From a virus: a stretch of 25,590 bases of DNA. The stretch spans positions 1 through 25,590 of IMG/VR virus record IMGVR_UViG_3300046009_004390. One strand, 5' to 3'. The notes beneath the pieces are model-generated. The model made no database searches, had not been told where the DNA came from, and worked only from the letters and a program-made list of their open reading frames with translations. The translations under genes were made by a program, and so were the position numbers. How positions within the stretch are numbered: the first letter of the stretch is position 1; each line of letters begins with the position of its first letter. Positions 5,590 through 14,660 of this stretch are shown in pieces.

Positions 5590-7716
5590 ATGGCAGCGGT
5601 CGAGTCAGAGGTGATGGCGGATCTCGTGGCGGGCGAAGTGGAGACGGCGGAGCCGGAATATCGCTATACCGACGAGGAGCTGGCGGCCCTCATCGACCAA
5701 GAGATCAGCTCGTCAGCGACGGGCGACTCCGACGACCAAGAGGACGACGTCGCGCTCGCGGTCGACTACTACCGCGGCGTCGAGCCGCAGCCGGCCGGCA
5801 CCAACACGTCGGACTACGTCTCGATGGAGGTCTTCGAGTCCGTCGAGAGCATGAAGGCGAAGCTCATGAAGACCTTCGCCGGGTCGCGCGACGTCATCCG
5901 CTTCAAGCCGATGAGCGAGCGAGACGTCGAGAACGCCCGCCTCCGCACCAAGTACGTCAAGCGCGCCCTGTTCCACGAGAACCCCGGCGCCGCGATCCTC
6001 CACGACGCCTTCCACGACCTCTGCCTGAAGCGCTTCGCGTGCGTGAAGCGCTACGTCAAGACAGAGCGCATCGTGACGTGGCGCGACCTCGAAGACATCC
6101 CGGAGGAGCAGATCGAGGCCGCGGTCATGATGGGCTCCGTCGAGGACATCGAGCCCATCTCCGAGCGCTGGGAGGACGTCGAGGTACCGACCCAGTTCGG
6201 CCCGGCCGTCATCCGCCAGAAGCTCATCACCGCCCGCGCGAAGACCGTCGAGGAGCGGCAGTACCTCTGCGTTGAGGTGCTGAAGCCCGAGAACGTCCAC
6301 GTCTTCGCCGGCGTCGAGGATCTCTCCGACCCCTCGCTCCTCCCCGGCGTCGCCATCTCGTACAGGAAGCGCCGTTATGAACTCATCCGGGAGGGCTTCG
6401 ACCCGGAGATCGTCGCCGAGCTGGAGTCAGCCTCGGGCTCCTCCGTGACCGACGATCGCAAGATCATGAACCGGGACTCGCGCAGCACGAACGGCTCGAC
6501 GTTGCGCGGGCTCGATGAGATCGACATCGAAGAGGCGTTCGTCCGCATCGACATGATGACGCCTCGTGACCTCCCCGAGGCCGATGCCGAGCTGTGGCAG
6601 ATCATCAAGTCCGGCGGAACGATCCTCCTCAAGCAGCGCGTCGACGAGATCCCGCTGCGCTTCGCCACCGCCTACCGCATCGCTCACGAGCCCGTCGGCC
6701 TGTCCGTGGCGGACGTGGCGATGGACGTGCAGCGCGCGACCTCGAACGTCACGCGCGGCATCATCGACAACATCCACCGCGTCAACGCTGGCGTCCGGGC
6801 CGCGGACCTCTCGAAGATCCGCAACCCGCGCGACCTCATCGACAACCCGATCGGCGGCATCGTCGACACGTCCGACCCGCAGGCCGCCTTCGCCGTCGTC
6901 CCGCAGCCCGCGCTGTCGGCCGGCACCATGCCGATGATGGAAGTCCTCGCCACGCAGAAGGAGATGCGGACGGGCGATATGCGGATGGGCCGCGGGCTCA
7001 ACACCGGCGACGTCATCACGCACCAGAACGCGAAGGACATGATCGCGCAGCTCATCGAGGTGGGGAACGCCCGCCCGATGATGATGGCGAAGCTCCTCGC
7101 CGAGACGTTCATGAGGCCGCTTCTCCTCGACCTCTGGAAGCTCGGCTTCGAGGCAGACGTGCCGCTGAAGCTCGACATGGACGGCAACGTCACCGAGGTG
7201 CGCCCGTCGCAGCTTGGCGAGGGTGACGAGATGGAGATCGACGACGCGCTCACTCCGGAGTACGGCCAGAAGCGCGCGCAGAACACCATCATGCTTCACT
7301 CGATGGTCATGGCGAACCCGACGCTCGCGCCGCTCTACCAGATGCAAGAGCAGTACGCCGCGATGTCCGAGGTGTTCGACCTCCTCGGCCAGCCCAATTG
7401 GCTCGCCAACCCCAGCGACCCGAAGGTGCAGCAGCGCCTCCAGCTCGCGCAGCAGGCGGCCCAGCAGGCGGCCCAGCAGCAGCAGGCGCAGATGGCCCAG
7501 CGCATCGGCATCGAGGTGGCGAAGCTCATGGCCGAGGCGCAGGCGAAGCAGGCCGAGCCCAAGCTCAAGAAGGAGGCCCTTGACCTTCAGGCGTCCACCG
7601 CCGCGGCCAAGCAGAACCTCGATGAGCGCAAGTTCCAGCACGAGGCTCAGGTCGACAAGGCCGAGCTTCAGATCGAGCGCGAGCAGAATCGCGCCGCGTC
7701 CATCGGGGACGTGTGA
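5590..7716 (+). CDS. Portal protein
   Basis: ATG at 5590 follows the terminase by four bases; 708 residues, a length close to the large portals of P22-like phages. The portal forms the dodecameric ring at one head vertex through which DNA passes. An acidic N-terminus is followed by the clip and wing region, and the core region has sequence typical of portals (LSVADVAMDVQRATSNVTRG, then NPIGGIVDT). The last 110 residues are a long Gln/Ala/Lys-rich helix, like the barrel extension of P22-type portals. Near 7450-7485 a 12-bp unit CAGCAGGCGGCC is repeated in tandem and runs into CAG repeats, which could change length easily. Family placement is by general pattern, not by search. Confidence 0.85.
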   Translation: MAAVESEVMADLVAGEVETAEPEYRYTDEELAALIDQEISSSATGDSDDQEDDVALAVDYYRGVEPQPAGTNTSDYVSMEVFESVESMKAKLMKTFAGSRDVIRFKPMSERDVENARLRTKYVKRALFHENPGAAILHDAFHDLCLKRFACVKRYVKTERIVTWRDLEDIPEEQIEAAVMMGSVEDIEPISERWEDVEVPTQFGPAVIRQKLITARAKTVEERQYLCVEVLKPENVHVFAGVEDLSDPSLLPGVAISYRKRRYELIREGFDPEIVAELESASGSSVTDDRKIMNRDSRSTNGSTLRGLDEIDIEEAFVRIDMMTPRDLPEADAELWQIIKSGGTILLKQRVDEIPLRFATAYRIAHEPVGLSVADVAMDVQRATSNVTRGIIDNIHRVNAGVRAADLSKIRNPRDLIDNPIGGIVDTSDPQAAFAVVPQPALSAGTMPMMEVLATQKEMRTGDMRMGRGLNTGDVITHQNAKDMIAQLIEVGNARPMMMAKLLAETFMRPLLLDLWKLGFEADVPLKLDMDGNVTEVRPSQLGEGDEMEIDDALTPEYGQKRAQNTIMLHSMVMANPTLAPLYQMQEQYAAMSEVFDLLGQPNWLANPSDPKVQQRLQLAQQAAQQAAQQQQAQMAQRIGIEVAKLMAEAQAKQAEPKLKKEALDLQASTAAAKQNLDERKFQHEAQVDKAELQIEREQNRAASIGDV

Positions 7717-10700
7717 TGGCGGCGCGGTTCGTCTCGACGCTGCTGAAGACCATCGAGGCCGCCGGGCCGAAGCAGAAGTTCGACGGCAAGCAGCTCGCCG
7801 CCTACCTGAAGAACAAAGGCGTCAAGCAGCAGGAGATCGAATACTTCGAGCGGCGCATGGGCCAGCCGTTCGCGGAGTCGACGAACCTCGGCGCGCTCAC
7901 GACGGACGGCTGGAAGAAGCTCCTCGAACCTCTCCAGCTTCCGATCGAGATCAGCCGCATGGGCGGCCGGTTCAACCCGGCGCTCATCGACGACGAGCGT
8001 GTTGCCTCCAAGCTGGAGGGGATCTCGGCCAACATCGCTGAAGACCTTGCGCGCTACGGCAAGGCAAGCCTCTGGGACGGCGGCTGGCTGGTCGGATCGC
8101 CGACCGGCGCACTCACCCGGGCGGAAACCTACGGCGAGGCGGCCGATCTCGTCAGGAAGAACTTCGGCGACACCGACGTCAAGGTCTTCAATCAGTTCTC
8201 CGACGGCAGATACGCCGAGGACGCCTACTTGGGGGCGCTGACGGAGAACCCCGAGCAGTACCTCGGCGAAGACATCCGCGATCGCGCGCGCAGGCTCATC
8301 GAGCGCGACGAGCAGACCGCCAAGCGCCAGCAAACCCGCTTCGGCGAATACACGACGGAGCATGGTGACTCAAACTCCTACGAGGAGATCGTCTTCCGCG
8401 CGCCAGAGGCGACGACGCCCGATCGTGAGTGGAAGGGCCATCACCACTTCCCCTCCGCTGGCCCGGGCTACCTCGCGCATATGCGGACGAACGAGCGCCC
8501 CTTCTCCAACTCGCTCTTCATCGAGGAGATCCAGAGCGACCTCCACCAAGGCCGCAAGGCGGGCGACTATCGGCCTATGCCCGGAGTAGAGGACAAGTCG
8601 GTCGAGTTCCGCGACCGACTCTCGGCTCTCATGAGGCAGATGCAGGAAGCCAACTCGGCGTACTACAACGCGCGCGGAGGCAGCGCAGAGGAGGCTGCTG
8701 CGCTCGCGAGGCAGCGCGAGCTTTCCGAGCAAGTAGGCGCTCTGGATCGCGAGGCGCGCGACGCAGGCTTTGCCAACTACCGCGACAACATGGACGCGCC
8801 AGCAGCCGAAACCCCGTGGCGCACCAACTGGATCGAGAAGGCTTTCCAGCAAGCCATCACCGACGCATCCGAGCGCGGCCTTGGCGCGGTCGAGTGGACG
8901 CCGGGCTACGTCCAGTCGATGCGCTGGACGCTGGACAACCAGCAGGGCTACTCGAACATCTACGACAAGGAGATCACGCAGGCCGCCCGCAAGCTCCAGC
9001 GCCAGTACGGCGGCGAGATCACGGAGCCTTCTCGCACGTTCAATGACGTGAACCGCACAGACCTACCGGACGAAAGCGACGCTCGGGACGAAGCGCTCCG
9101 CGAACTCGCGGACGATGAGCCAAGCGCGGAAGACTTCAGGATCGAGGGTGTCGACGAGAACGGCGAGCCGACGGACGACTACGAGTTCGATCAGGACGCC
9201 TACGACGAGGCGATGGAGCGCTGGAGCGCACGCGTCGACCAGCGCGAGCGGGAGATCCTCGACGAGATCGAGGAAGCCAAGTACGTCACCGAGGACGACC
9301 GCTGGCGCTTCGAGATCACTCCGGCCCTTGCCGAGCGCGCGAAGCAGGGCTGGCCGACGTGGGCCCTCGCCCCCGGCGCCATCGGCCTCGGCGCTCTCGC
9401 GAGTGACGACGCAGAGGCCGCGTTCTCCACGCGCATCCCGAAGACGATCCCGATGGGCGAGGCGTCCGCGCTCATGGATGCCCGTCGTGACGCGGCCAAG
9501 GCGCTTCAGGAAGGCGACAGCATCACCGACGTCATCGACCGCACCGGCTGGCAGCCGGATATGCGGATCGGAAGCAGCGGGCTCGTCCTGCCGCGCGACG
9601 CCGTTGAGCAGAAAGTCCGGTCAACGACTCACCTCGACGACGTCATGCCGATGCTTGGCCGCGAGATCCCGTCATGGAACGGCACTATCGACTGGAGCAA
9701 GCTCGGCGCCCCGCAGCTCTCATCGTTCGACGACGTGGTCGCGATCGGAGCGAACCCCGTCGGGCGCAGCATGGCCGGTGGCGCCCTGCTTGGGGAGTTC
9801 GCCGATCTCCCAGACCTCTTCCGCTTTGACCCCGAATACCGCGCCCTCCCGGTCCTCCCTGACGATCGCGACGGGTTCATCGGCTCCGCCGGCTGGCGAA
9901 CGTTCGACGCAATGGCAGGGAATGTGACCCCCTCGCGCGCGGCGCTCGGCATCGACACGCGCTTCGATCAGAGCCCGCTCGCGCAGCAGCTCAGTCCAGT
10001 GACCGGGCTCTTCAGCCAGCGCAACACGCTACTCAGCCACGAGATCCCGCACGTCGAGCGGGAGGCCAGCATCTCGGCGTCCGATGACCCGATGCTTCTG
10101 TCCGCACGGTTCGGCGAGGAGAACTTCGGCTATTGGAAGATGCCTCACGAGGTCGGCTCGCGGGCCAGCGAGCTGCGCGGCCGTGATGCGCCGGGCGGCC
10201 CGCTGGAGCCGTACATCGACACCATCGAGCGGGTGCGGCAGGCGTACCAGCAGAACGCGATCGTGCCCGGCAACGAGGCCAGCACCTACAGGCACGCCGG
10301 CTACTTCCTGCCGAAGGGCATCACCCGGCGGGCGGGGGCTGGCGCGGGCGTCGCATCACTCCCCCTCTTGAGCGGCGAGCAGGCCGAGGCCGCCGCCCTG
10401 CGCGAGGCTGCCGAGGGCGATGAGGCGGCGACGGCAGAGGCCGCCACAGCCGCGTCTGCCGCTGCGGCCACCCCGTATGGCGGCCTGCTGTATTCGTCGC
10501 CCTCCGACCTCCTCCAAGGCGCTCGTGCGGCCCTGTCGGGCGTGGCCGGCGCCGCTGTGGGCTTCGTGCCGGACTTCGTCACCGGGGTCGGCGAGGAGCT
10601 GTCCCGGGCCACCCGCGCCCGGGAGCAGATGGACGCCTACCTCGCCGGGACGGCCGACTCCCCTCTGGCCCGGCCTTCCGAGATTCCCGAGCTGCCCGTC

Positions 10701-11846
10701 GTGACCGACGAGGCGATCGAGGCGCTGGGCGTCGACCCGTCGGACCCGAACGCGCTCGTGGGCAGCCTCATCGCCCCGCTGACGCCGCTCGCCGCCGGCA
10801 AGCGCGCAACGTGGGCGGCTCGTGAGGGGCTCGCGATGCTCCGCAACCGCCGGCCGCCGCTGTCGGCGAGCCCGACGGAGCTGTCCGTGACCTCCGAGTT
10901 CGTCCCGGGCAGCGAGACGGGGCATATGCTCGACGCCAAGGGCGAGCCGCTCCTCGCGGCGCCATGGCGCGACCGCTACGCCTACTCGCTCACCATGGAG
11001 CCGCCTGTCGCGGGGTCGGTCGATCCGATCTATGCGGCGCTCGGCTACGGGCAGATGCCGGCGCTGCGCGGGCTCGGCAACTACACGGGGCCGTCTGGTA
11101 AGCCGGAGCGCAACCCGCTCATCGTGTCGCGCGTCGAGACTCCCGCCGGCCCGCTCACCGAGGAAGTGCGCGAGGACGCGAACTTCGCCGAGTACCTCCG
11201 CGGCGCGCTGACCGCCCAGAACGCTTCGGCCGCGCACAAGATCCTGCCGTCGACGTGGGGTAACGCTGACGCGGTCGCGGTGCAGACGTCGCTCCCGGGC
11301 TATGCTTACCCCGACATGATGGAATCGGCGCGCCTCTCCGCGGATCGCGCCGGCGTGCCGTGGGTCGATCGTGGCGATGGCCGCCTGACGCTGGCGCCGG
11401 GCTTCGCGGACAAGCCGCTGAAGACCCCGAAGCTGTCGGCCGTGCGCGGCGTCCTCAGCGCCGATGCGTGGCCGCAGATCCGCGGCGAAGCGGGCAAGAT
11501 CGACAGTGTCTACGCTTCGCTCCCGTGGGGTCCAGAAGGCTCAGGGCAAGTGACTCAAGGACTGCTATCGCAAATAGCAGCGGCCAAAGACCCGTCTCGA
11601 TTCTGGAAAGCAATCGAAGACCCAGCGGTAGCGGAGCGGGCTGGTCAGCTCGCACAGGGCGACAAGAGGTTCGGGGCAGCGAGCGGTCGCACGCCTCGGA
11701 AGGACATCCAGCGCTTGCGCTGGCTGATAGCGAACGGAGCCCTTCGTCAGTACGTCCAGAAGTTCGGGACGAAGGGCCTTCCCGCCGGGGCTGGGATTGG
11801 CCTCGGCCTTGGGGCTCTTCGCGAAGAAGACGCCGAATCGATTTGA
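7716..11846 (+). CDS. Giant multidomain phage polyvalent-type protein
   Basis: ATG at 7716 overlaps the portal stop (TGATG); a GTG at 7713 would add one residue. The product has 1376 residues. Residues 1-75 and 215-440 match the pattern seen in large phage polyvalent proteins: an N-terminal helical module (GVKQQEIEYFE), then SYEEIVF, YLAHMRTNERP, LFIEEIQSD (267-275), WRTNWIEKAF and GAVEWTPGYVQ. A very acidic linker (450-530) follows. HEIPH at 775-779 with HEVGSRASELR at 811 onward resembles a zincin metallopeptidase site. A third domain spans about 985-1180. Three Gly-rich hydrophobic segments ending in AEA or AES lie at about 549-568, 873-895 and 1355-1376. Its place between portal and scaffold suggests a packaged protein injected with DNA; anti-host or structural roles are both possible. 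Confidence 0.8.
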   Translation: MAARFVSTLLKTIEAAGPKQKFDGKQLAAYLKNKGVKQQEIEYFERRMGQPFAESTNLGALTTDGWKKLLEPLQLPIEISRMGGRFNPALIDDERVASKLEGISANIAEDLARYGKASLWDGGWLVGSPTGALTRAETYGEAADLVRKNFGDTDVKVFNQFSDGRYAEDAYLGALTENPEQYLGEDIRDRARRLIERDEQTAKRQQTRFGEYTTEHGDSNSYEEIVFRAPEATTPDREWKGHHHFPSAGPGYLAHMRTNERPFSNSLFIEEIQSDLHQGRKAGDYRPMPGVEDKSVEFRDRLSALMRQMQEANSAYYNARGGSAEEAAALARQRELSEQVGALDREARDAGFANYRDNMDAPAAETPWRTNWIEKAFQQAITDASERGLGAVEWTPGYVQSMRWTLDNQQGYSNIYDKEITQAARKLQRQYGGEITEPSRTFNDVNRTDLPDESDARDEALRELADDEPSAEDFRIEGVDENGEPTDDYEFDQDAYDEAMERWSARVDQREREILDEIEEAKYVTEDDRWRFEITPALAERAKQGWPTWALAPGAIGLGALASDDAEAAFSTRIPKTIPMGEASALMDARRDAAKALQEGDSITDVIDRTGWQPDMRIGSSGLVLPRDAVEQKVRSTTHLDDVMPMLGREIPSWNGTIDWSKLGAPQLSSFDDVVAIGANPVGRSMAGGALLGEFADLPDLFRFDPEYRALPVLPDDRDGFIGSAGWRTFDAMAGNVTPSRAALGIDTRFDQSPLAQQLSPVTGLFSQRNTLLSHEIPHVEREASISASDDPMLLSARFGEENFGYWKMPHEVGSRASELRGRDAPGGPLEPYIDTIERVRQAYQQNAIVPGNEASTYRHAGYFLPKGITRRAGAGAGVASLPLLSGEQAEAAALREAAEGDEAATAEAATAASAAAATPYGGLLYSSPSDLLQGARAALSGVAGAAVGFVPDFVTGVGEELSRATRAREQMDAYLAGTADSPLARPSEIPELPVVTDEAIEALGVDPSDPNALVGSLIAPLTPLAAGKRATWAAREGLAMLRNRRPPLSASPTELSVTSEFVPGSETGHMLDAKGEPLLAAPWRDRYAYSLTMEPPVAGSVDPIYAALGYGQMPALRGLGNYTGPSGKPERNPLIVSRVETPAGPLTEEVREDANFAEYLRGALTAQNASAAHKILPSTWGNADAVAVQTSLPGYAYPDMMESARLSADRAGVPWVDRGDGRLTLAPGFADKPLKTPKLSAVRGVLSADAWPQIRGEAGKIDSVYASLPWGPEGSGQVTQGLLSQIAAAKDPSRFWKAIEDPAVAERAGQLAQGDKRFGAASGRTPRKDIQRLRWLIANGALRQYVQKFGTKGLPAGAGIGLGLGALREEDAESI

Positions 11847-11857
11847 CGGAGCGAACC

Positions 11858-12046
11858 ATGGATACAAAGTACCCGAACAAGCTGCGCCCGGCAACCGACA
11901 CCAAGCCGGCCCATGAGAAGCCCGCGATCGCCGCGGACCCCTTCGACATCGAGAAGGCCCGCGAGCGGCGCGACGCGACCACCCCGCAGGCTCAGGCCGC
12001 GCTCCGCCGGAAGCGCATGGCCGAGCTGGCCGGGGGCAAGCCGTGA
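11858..12046 (+). CDS. Small hypothetical helical protein
   Basis: ATG at 11858 has CGGAG upstream at suitable spacing. The product is 62 residues with a Lys/Pro-rich N-terminus (MDTKYPNKLRPATDTKPAHE) and a basic C-terminal helix (ALRRKRMAELAGGKP). The stop overlaps the next start as GTGA. Short basic proteins before the scaffold gene occur in many phage head modules, but no specific family is recognised. Role in head assembly is only suggested by position. Confidence 0.7.
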   Translation: MDTKYPNKLRPATDTKPAHEKPAIAADPFDIEKARERRDATTPQAQAALRRKRMAELAGGKP

Positions 12047-12390
12047 GCCTCCTCGACCGCTTCATCCGTCGGCCGATCCTCGGCACGCCGCCGAAGCAGC
12101 CGTACACCGAGGAGCGCCTCGCCGAGCTGCGCGGGCGCGCCGAGCGTGCCGCGGCCCTCCTCCGCAGCGACGCCTTCGTCGCGGCATATCAGTCATCGCT
12201 CGACACCATCATCGACGAGCTGCTGGCCCTCAACGTCACGGACCTCGATGCGCCCGCGAAGGCGCTGGGGCTCGTGGCGAAGGCGCAGGCGCTCCGCGAG
12301 CTGGTGGGCGACATGAACCGCACCGTCAACGAGTGGGAGCTGGAAGATCGGAAACGCCAGCCCACCCGCGTGACACGCATCTCCGCTTGA
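12043..12390 (+). CDS. Hypothetical helical head-module protein
   Basis: GTG at 12043 overlaps the previous stop (GTGA); the product has 115 residues. It starts MSLLDRFIRRPILGTPP and is mainly helical, with long amphipathic stretches (RLAELRGRAERAAALLRS, AYQSSLDTIIDELLAL, KAQALRELVGDMNRTV). No enzyme motif, cysteine or membrane segment is visible. It lies just before the scaffold gene and is probably co-expressed with head proteins. It could be a small head assembly or minor capsid protein; this is inference from position and size. Confidence 0.72.
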   Translation: MSLLDRFIRRPILGTPPKQPYTEERLAELRGRAERAAALLRSDAFVAAYQSSLDTIIDELLALNVTDLDAPAKALGLVAKAQALRELVGDMNRTVNEWELEDRKRQPTRVTRISA

Positions 12391-12410
12391 CTCCCACAAG
12401 AAGGTAGCTT

Positions 12411-13508
12411 ATGAACGTGACTCAGCAGCCCCCGGGCAATGACCAAGCGCGCAACGCGCAGTCCTCTGGCCCGCAGCAGCCTCCGCAGTCCCTCGGGCTC
12501 TCGGAGGCTGCCCGGCTCCTCGCACAGCGTCGGAGTGCCCTGCGCCAGCAGCCCGCACCAACCGAGCAGCAGGAACCGCAGCGGCGTGCGCCGGCCGAGG
12601 AGTTCGCCGATGAGGCGGGCGACGAGGTCGAAGCGCTGGCAGGCGACGAAGGCGAGGAACTCGAAGGTCAGGAACTCCAGCCGGACGGCGAGGAGCAGGC
12701 CGAGGCCGACGAGGGAATCACCGACGACGCGATCCTCGAACTCGACGGCGAAGAGATCCCGCTGTCGCAGATCAAGGAGTGGCGCGAAGGCGCCATGCGT
12801 CAGGCCGACTACCAGCGGAAAACCCAAGCCCTGTCGCAGCAGATGCAGGGGATCACGGAGCTGGAGTCGAACCTCAACAGGTTCGCTCATGCCATCAACC
12901 GGGACTTCCAGTCGCGGATCGAGATGGCATCCCGTGCCCTCCGGCCGTTCGCTGAGACGGACTGGGCGAAGCTCGCTCGTGAGAACCCGGCCGAATACAA
13001 CGGGCGGAAGGTGCAGTTCGAGCAGGCCAAGGGCCAGCTCGCAGCCATGCAGCAGCAGTGGCAAGCCTTCGCGCAGGAGTACGACGGGCTCTCGCAGCAG
13101 GCGATTCGCATGAAGGCCAAGGCGGCCCTGCCCGAGATCAAGCAGCGGATCAAGGGCTGGAACGACGCGCTCTACACCGAGCGCATGGCCTTCGTGAAGG
13201 ACACCTATCGGGCAGACGTCGACACGCTCTCCAAGGTCACGGACCCGTGGTTCTGGGAGTTGGCGAACGACGCCTACCTGTACCGGAAGGGCAAGCAGCT
13301 TCCCGCGCAGTCGAAGACGAAGCGGATTCTGCCCAAGCCCATCCGCGGCGGACAGGCTACTCCGCGCCAGCCGTCACAGGCGAAGGTGCTGGAGCAGCAG
13401 GTCCGGCAGATTGGACCGGGGAGCCGCACCAGCGAGCGTGAGGCACTCGGAGTGAAACTTCTTCAGCAGCGTCGCGCAGCCGCACAGAAGGCCGCGACGC
13501 GGAGGTAA
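12411..13508 (+). CDS. Scaffold-like head assembly protein
   Basis: ATG at 12411 has AGAAGG upstream; 365 residues. The N-terminal 60 residues are Gln/Pro-rich and disordered, residues 60-105 are very acidic (about every second residue Glu or Asp), and a long helical middle part contains heptad-like segments (LSQQMQGITELESNLNRF and others). The C-terminus is basic and Gln-rich (ending QQRRAAAQKAATRR). This make-up, and the position directly before the major capsid gene, are typical of phage scaffolding proteins, which help coat subunits assemble round the portal and leave before or during packaging. The family is too variable in sequence for a closer label. No protease domain is seen. Confidence 0.8.
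   Translation: MNVTQQPPGNDQARNAQSSGPQQPPQSLGLSEAARLLAQRRSALRQQPAPTEQQEPQRRAPAEEFADEAGDEVEALAGDEGEELEGQELQPDGEEQAEADEGITDDAILELDGEEIPLSQIKEWREGAMRQADYQRKTQALSQQMQGITELESNLNRFAHAINRDFQSRIEMASRALRPFAETDWAKLARENPAEYNGRKVQFEQAKGQLAAMQQQWQAFAQEYDGLSQQAIRMKAKAALPEIKQRIKGWNDALYTERMAFVKDTYRADVDTLSKVTDPWFWELANDAYLYRKGKQLPAQSKTKRILPKPIRGGQATPRQPSQAKVLEQQVRQIGPGSRTSEREALGVKLLQQRRAAAQKAATRR
13501..13505 (+). promoter_or_regulatory. Strong ribosome binding site of the capsid gene
   Basis: GGAGG, followed by TAAG, lies in the last codons of the scaffold gene and nine bases before the capsid ATG. It is one of the strongest SD matches in the window, as expected for the most abundant virion protein. Confidence 0.75.
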
Positions 13509-13514
13509 GCCAAC

Positions 13515-14648
13515 ATGGCACGCGCAATCATCACCGGCGTCGGCGGTGTACCGCAGTCGTCGGTCGCATCCCGCACGAACAACGCCTACAACACCGAGGG
13601 CGTCGTCGAGTCCGTCGAGGACATCATCGAACTCATCTCGCCCTATGAGACGCCCTTCTACAGCCAGATCGAGAAGGGCGACGTCAAGGACCGCCTCCAC
13701 TACTGGCAGGAAGACGTGCTGGAGCCGGCGGTCCGCAACAACGCGGTAATCGCGGGCTGGGAGCCCGTCACCGCCGCCTCGTGGAACACGTCGACCCCCG
13801 GCATGAAGTCCAACTTCGTGCAGACGTTCCTCAAGACGGCGCGCGTCACCGGCCAGATGCGGGCGGTCGACACCTACGGTCGCGGCGACGAGCTGGACTA
13901 CCAGATCATGAAGCGTGGCCGTGAGCTGAAGCGCGACATCGAGTCGTCGCTGCTTGCGGACTCGACCGGCGTGGTCGGCGGCGGCGGCACCGGCGCGAAC
14001 GCGGCGTTCCCGCAGGACGTGACGGGCGCCACCGCGGCGACGCTCACCGGCGCATTCCGCCTCATCAACACCGGCAACCTGCCGATCGGCGCCACGTCAG
14101 CCGCGGGCGCGGGCTCGGTGTTCGCCGGTCAGGCCGGCGGCGATGCGACTGGCGCGCAGCTTTCGGTCACGACCCCGGGCACGAACCGGCCGTTCACCGA
14201 GATCATCCTTCTGGCAGCGCAGAAGGCGGTCTATGACGCCGGCGGCACCCCGACGCAGGCGATCATGAGCGCCTTCCACGCGCAGATCATGGCGAACTTC
14301 GCCTACATCGACCCGACCACCAGCTCGGGCCTCAATGCAGGCACCCGCGTTCGCCAGATCGCCAGCGACAACGCCATCACCAACGTCGTCGATATGTATA
14401 AGTCGCCCTACGGGACGATCGCCGTCGTCATCGACCGCTTCGTGCAGGGCAACCTCCCTACCGAGACGAAGGGCTTCGTGCTGCTGGCCGACCCGGACTT
14501 CTGGAAGCTCGGCGTCCTGCGTCCGATGCAGTCGGAGATGCTCGCGAAGACTGGCGACAACGACAAGGCGATGCTCATCGCCGACTACACGCTCATCCAC
14601 AAGAACACGAGCGCGTCTGGCGCGATCCGCGACCTCAACGTAACGTAA
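13515..14648 (+). CDS. Major capsid protein (DUF5309/SU10-like, HK97 fold)
   Basis: ATG at 13515; 377 residues. Segments typical of this capsid family are an N-terminal VEDIIELISPYETPFYSQI, HYWQEDVLEPA, a central GRELKRDIESSLLAD, AIMSAFHAQIMANF, DMYKSPYGTIAVVIDRFV, LLADPDFWKLGVLRPM, and a C-terminal LAKTGDNDKAMLIADYTLI. Such proteins have the HK97 fold and form the icosahedral shell. A Gly/Ala/Thr-rich stretch at about residues 150-225 seems long for the family and may be a surface insertion. The gene has a strong SD and is followed at once by an intrinsic terminator, consistent with very high expression. No N-terminal prohead protease site is evident. Confidence 0.9.
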   Translation: MARAIITGVGGVPQSSVASRTNNAYNTEGVVESVEDIIELISPYETPFYSQIEKGDVKDRLHYWQEDVLEPAVRNNAVIAGWEPVTAASWNTSTPGMKSNFVQTFLKTARVTGQMRAVDTYGRGDELDYQIMKRGRELKRDIESSLLADSTGVVGGGGTGANAAFPQDVTGATAATLTGAFRLINTGNLPIGATSAAGAGSVFAGQAGGDATGAQLSVTTPGTNRPFTEIILLAAQKAVYDAGGTPTQAIMSAFHAQIMANFAYIDPTTSSGLNAGTRVRQIASDNAITNVVDMYKSPYGTIAVVIDRFVQGNLPTETKGFVLLADPDFWKLGVLRPMQSEMLAKTGDNDKAMLIADYTLIHKNTSASGAIRDLNVT

Positions 14649-14660
14649 GCGACACAGGAG

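Noticed and set aside
7450-7485. Tandem CAGCAGGCGGCC and CAG units considered as a functional DNA repeat
   Set aside because: They lie in frame in the Gln/Ala-rich helix of the portal end and are explained by protein composition.
6427-7641. Long minus-strand ORF (404 codons) opposite the portal gene
   Set aside because: Antisense open frames are common in high-GC coding DNA. It has Leu/His/Arg/Val-heavy shadow composition, no ribosome site, and lies wholly inside a well supported gene.
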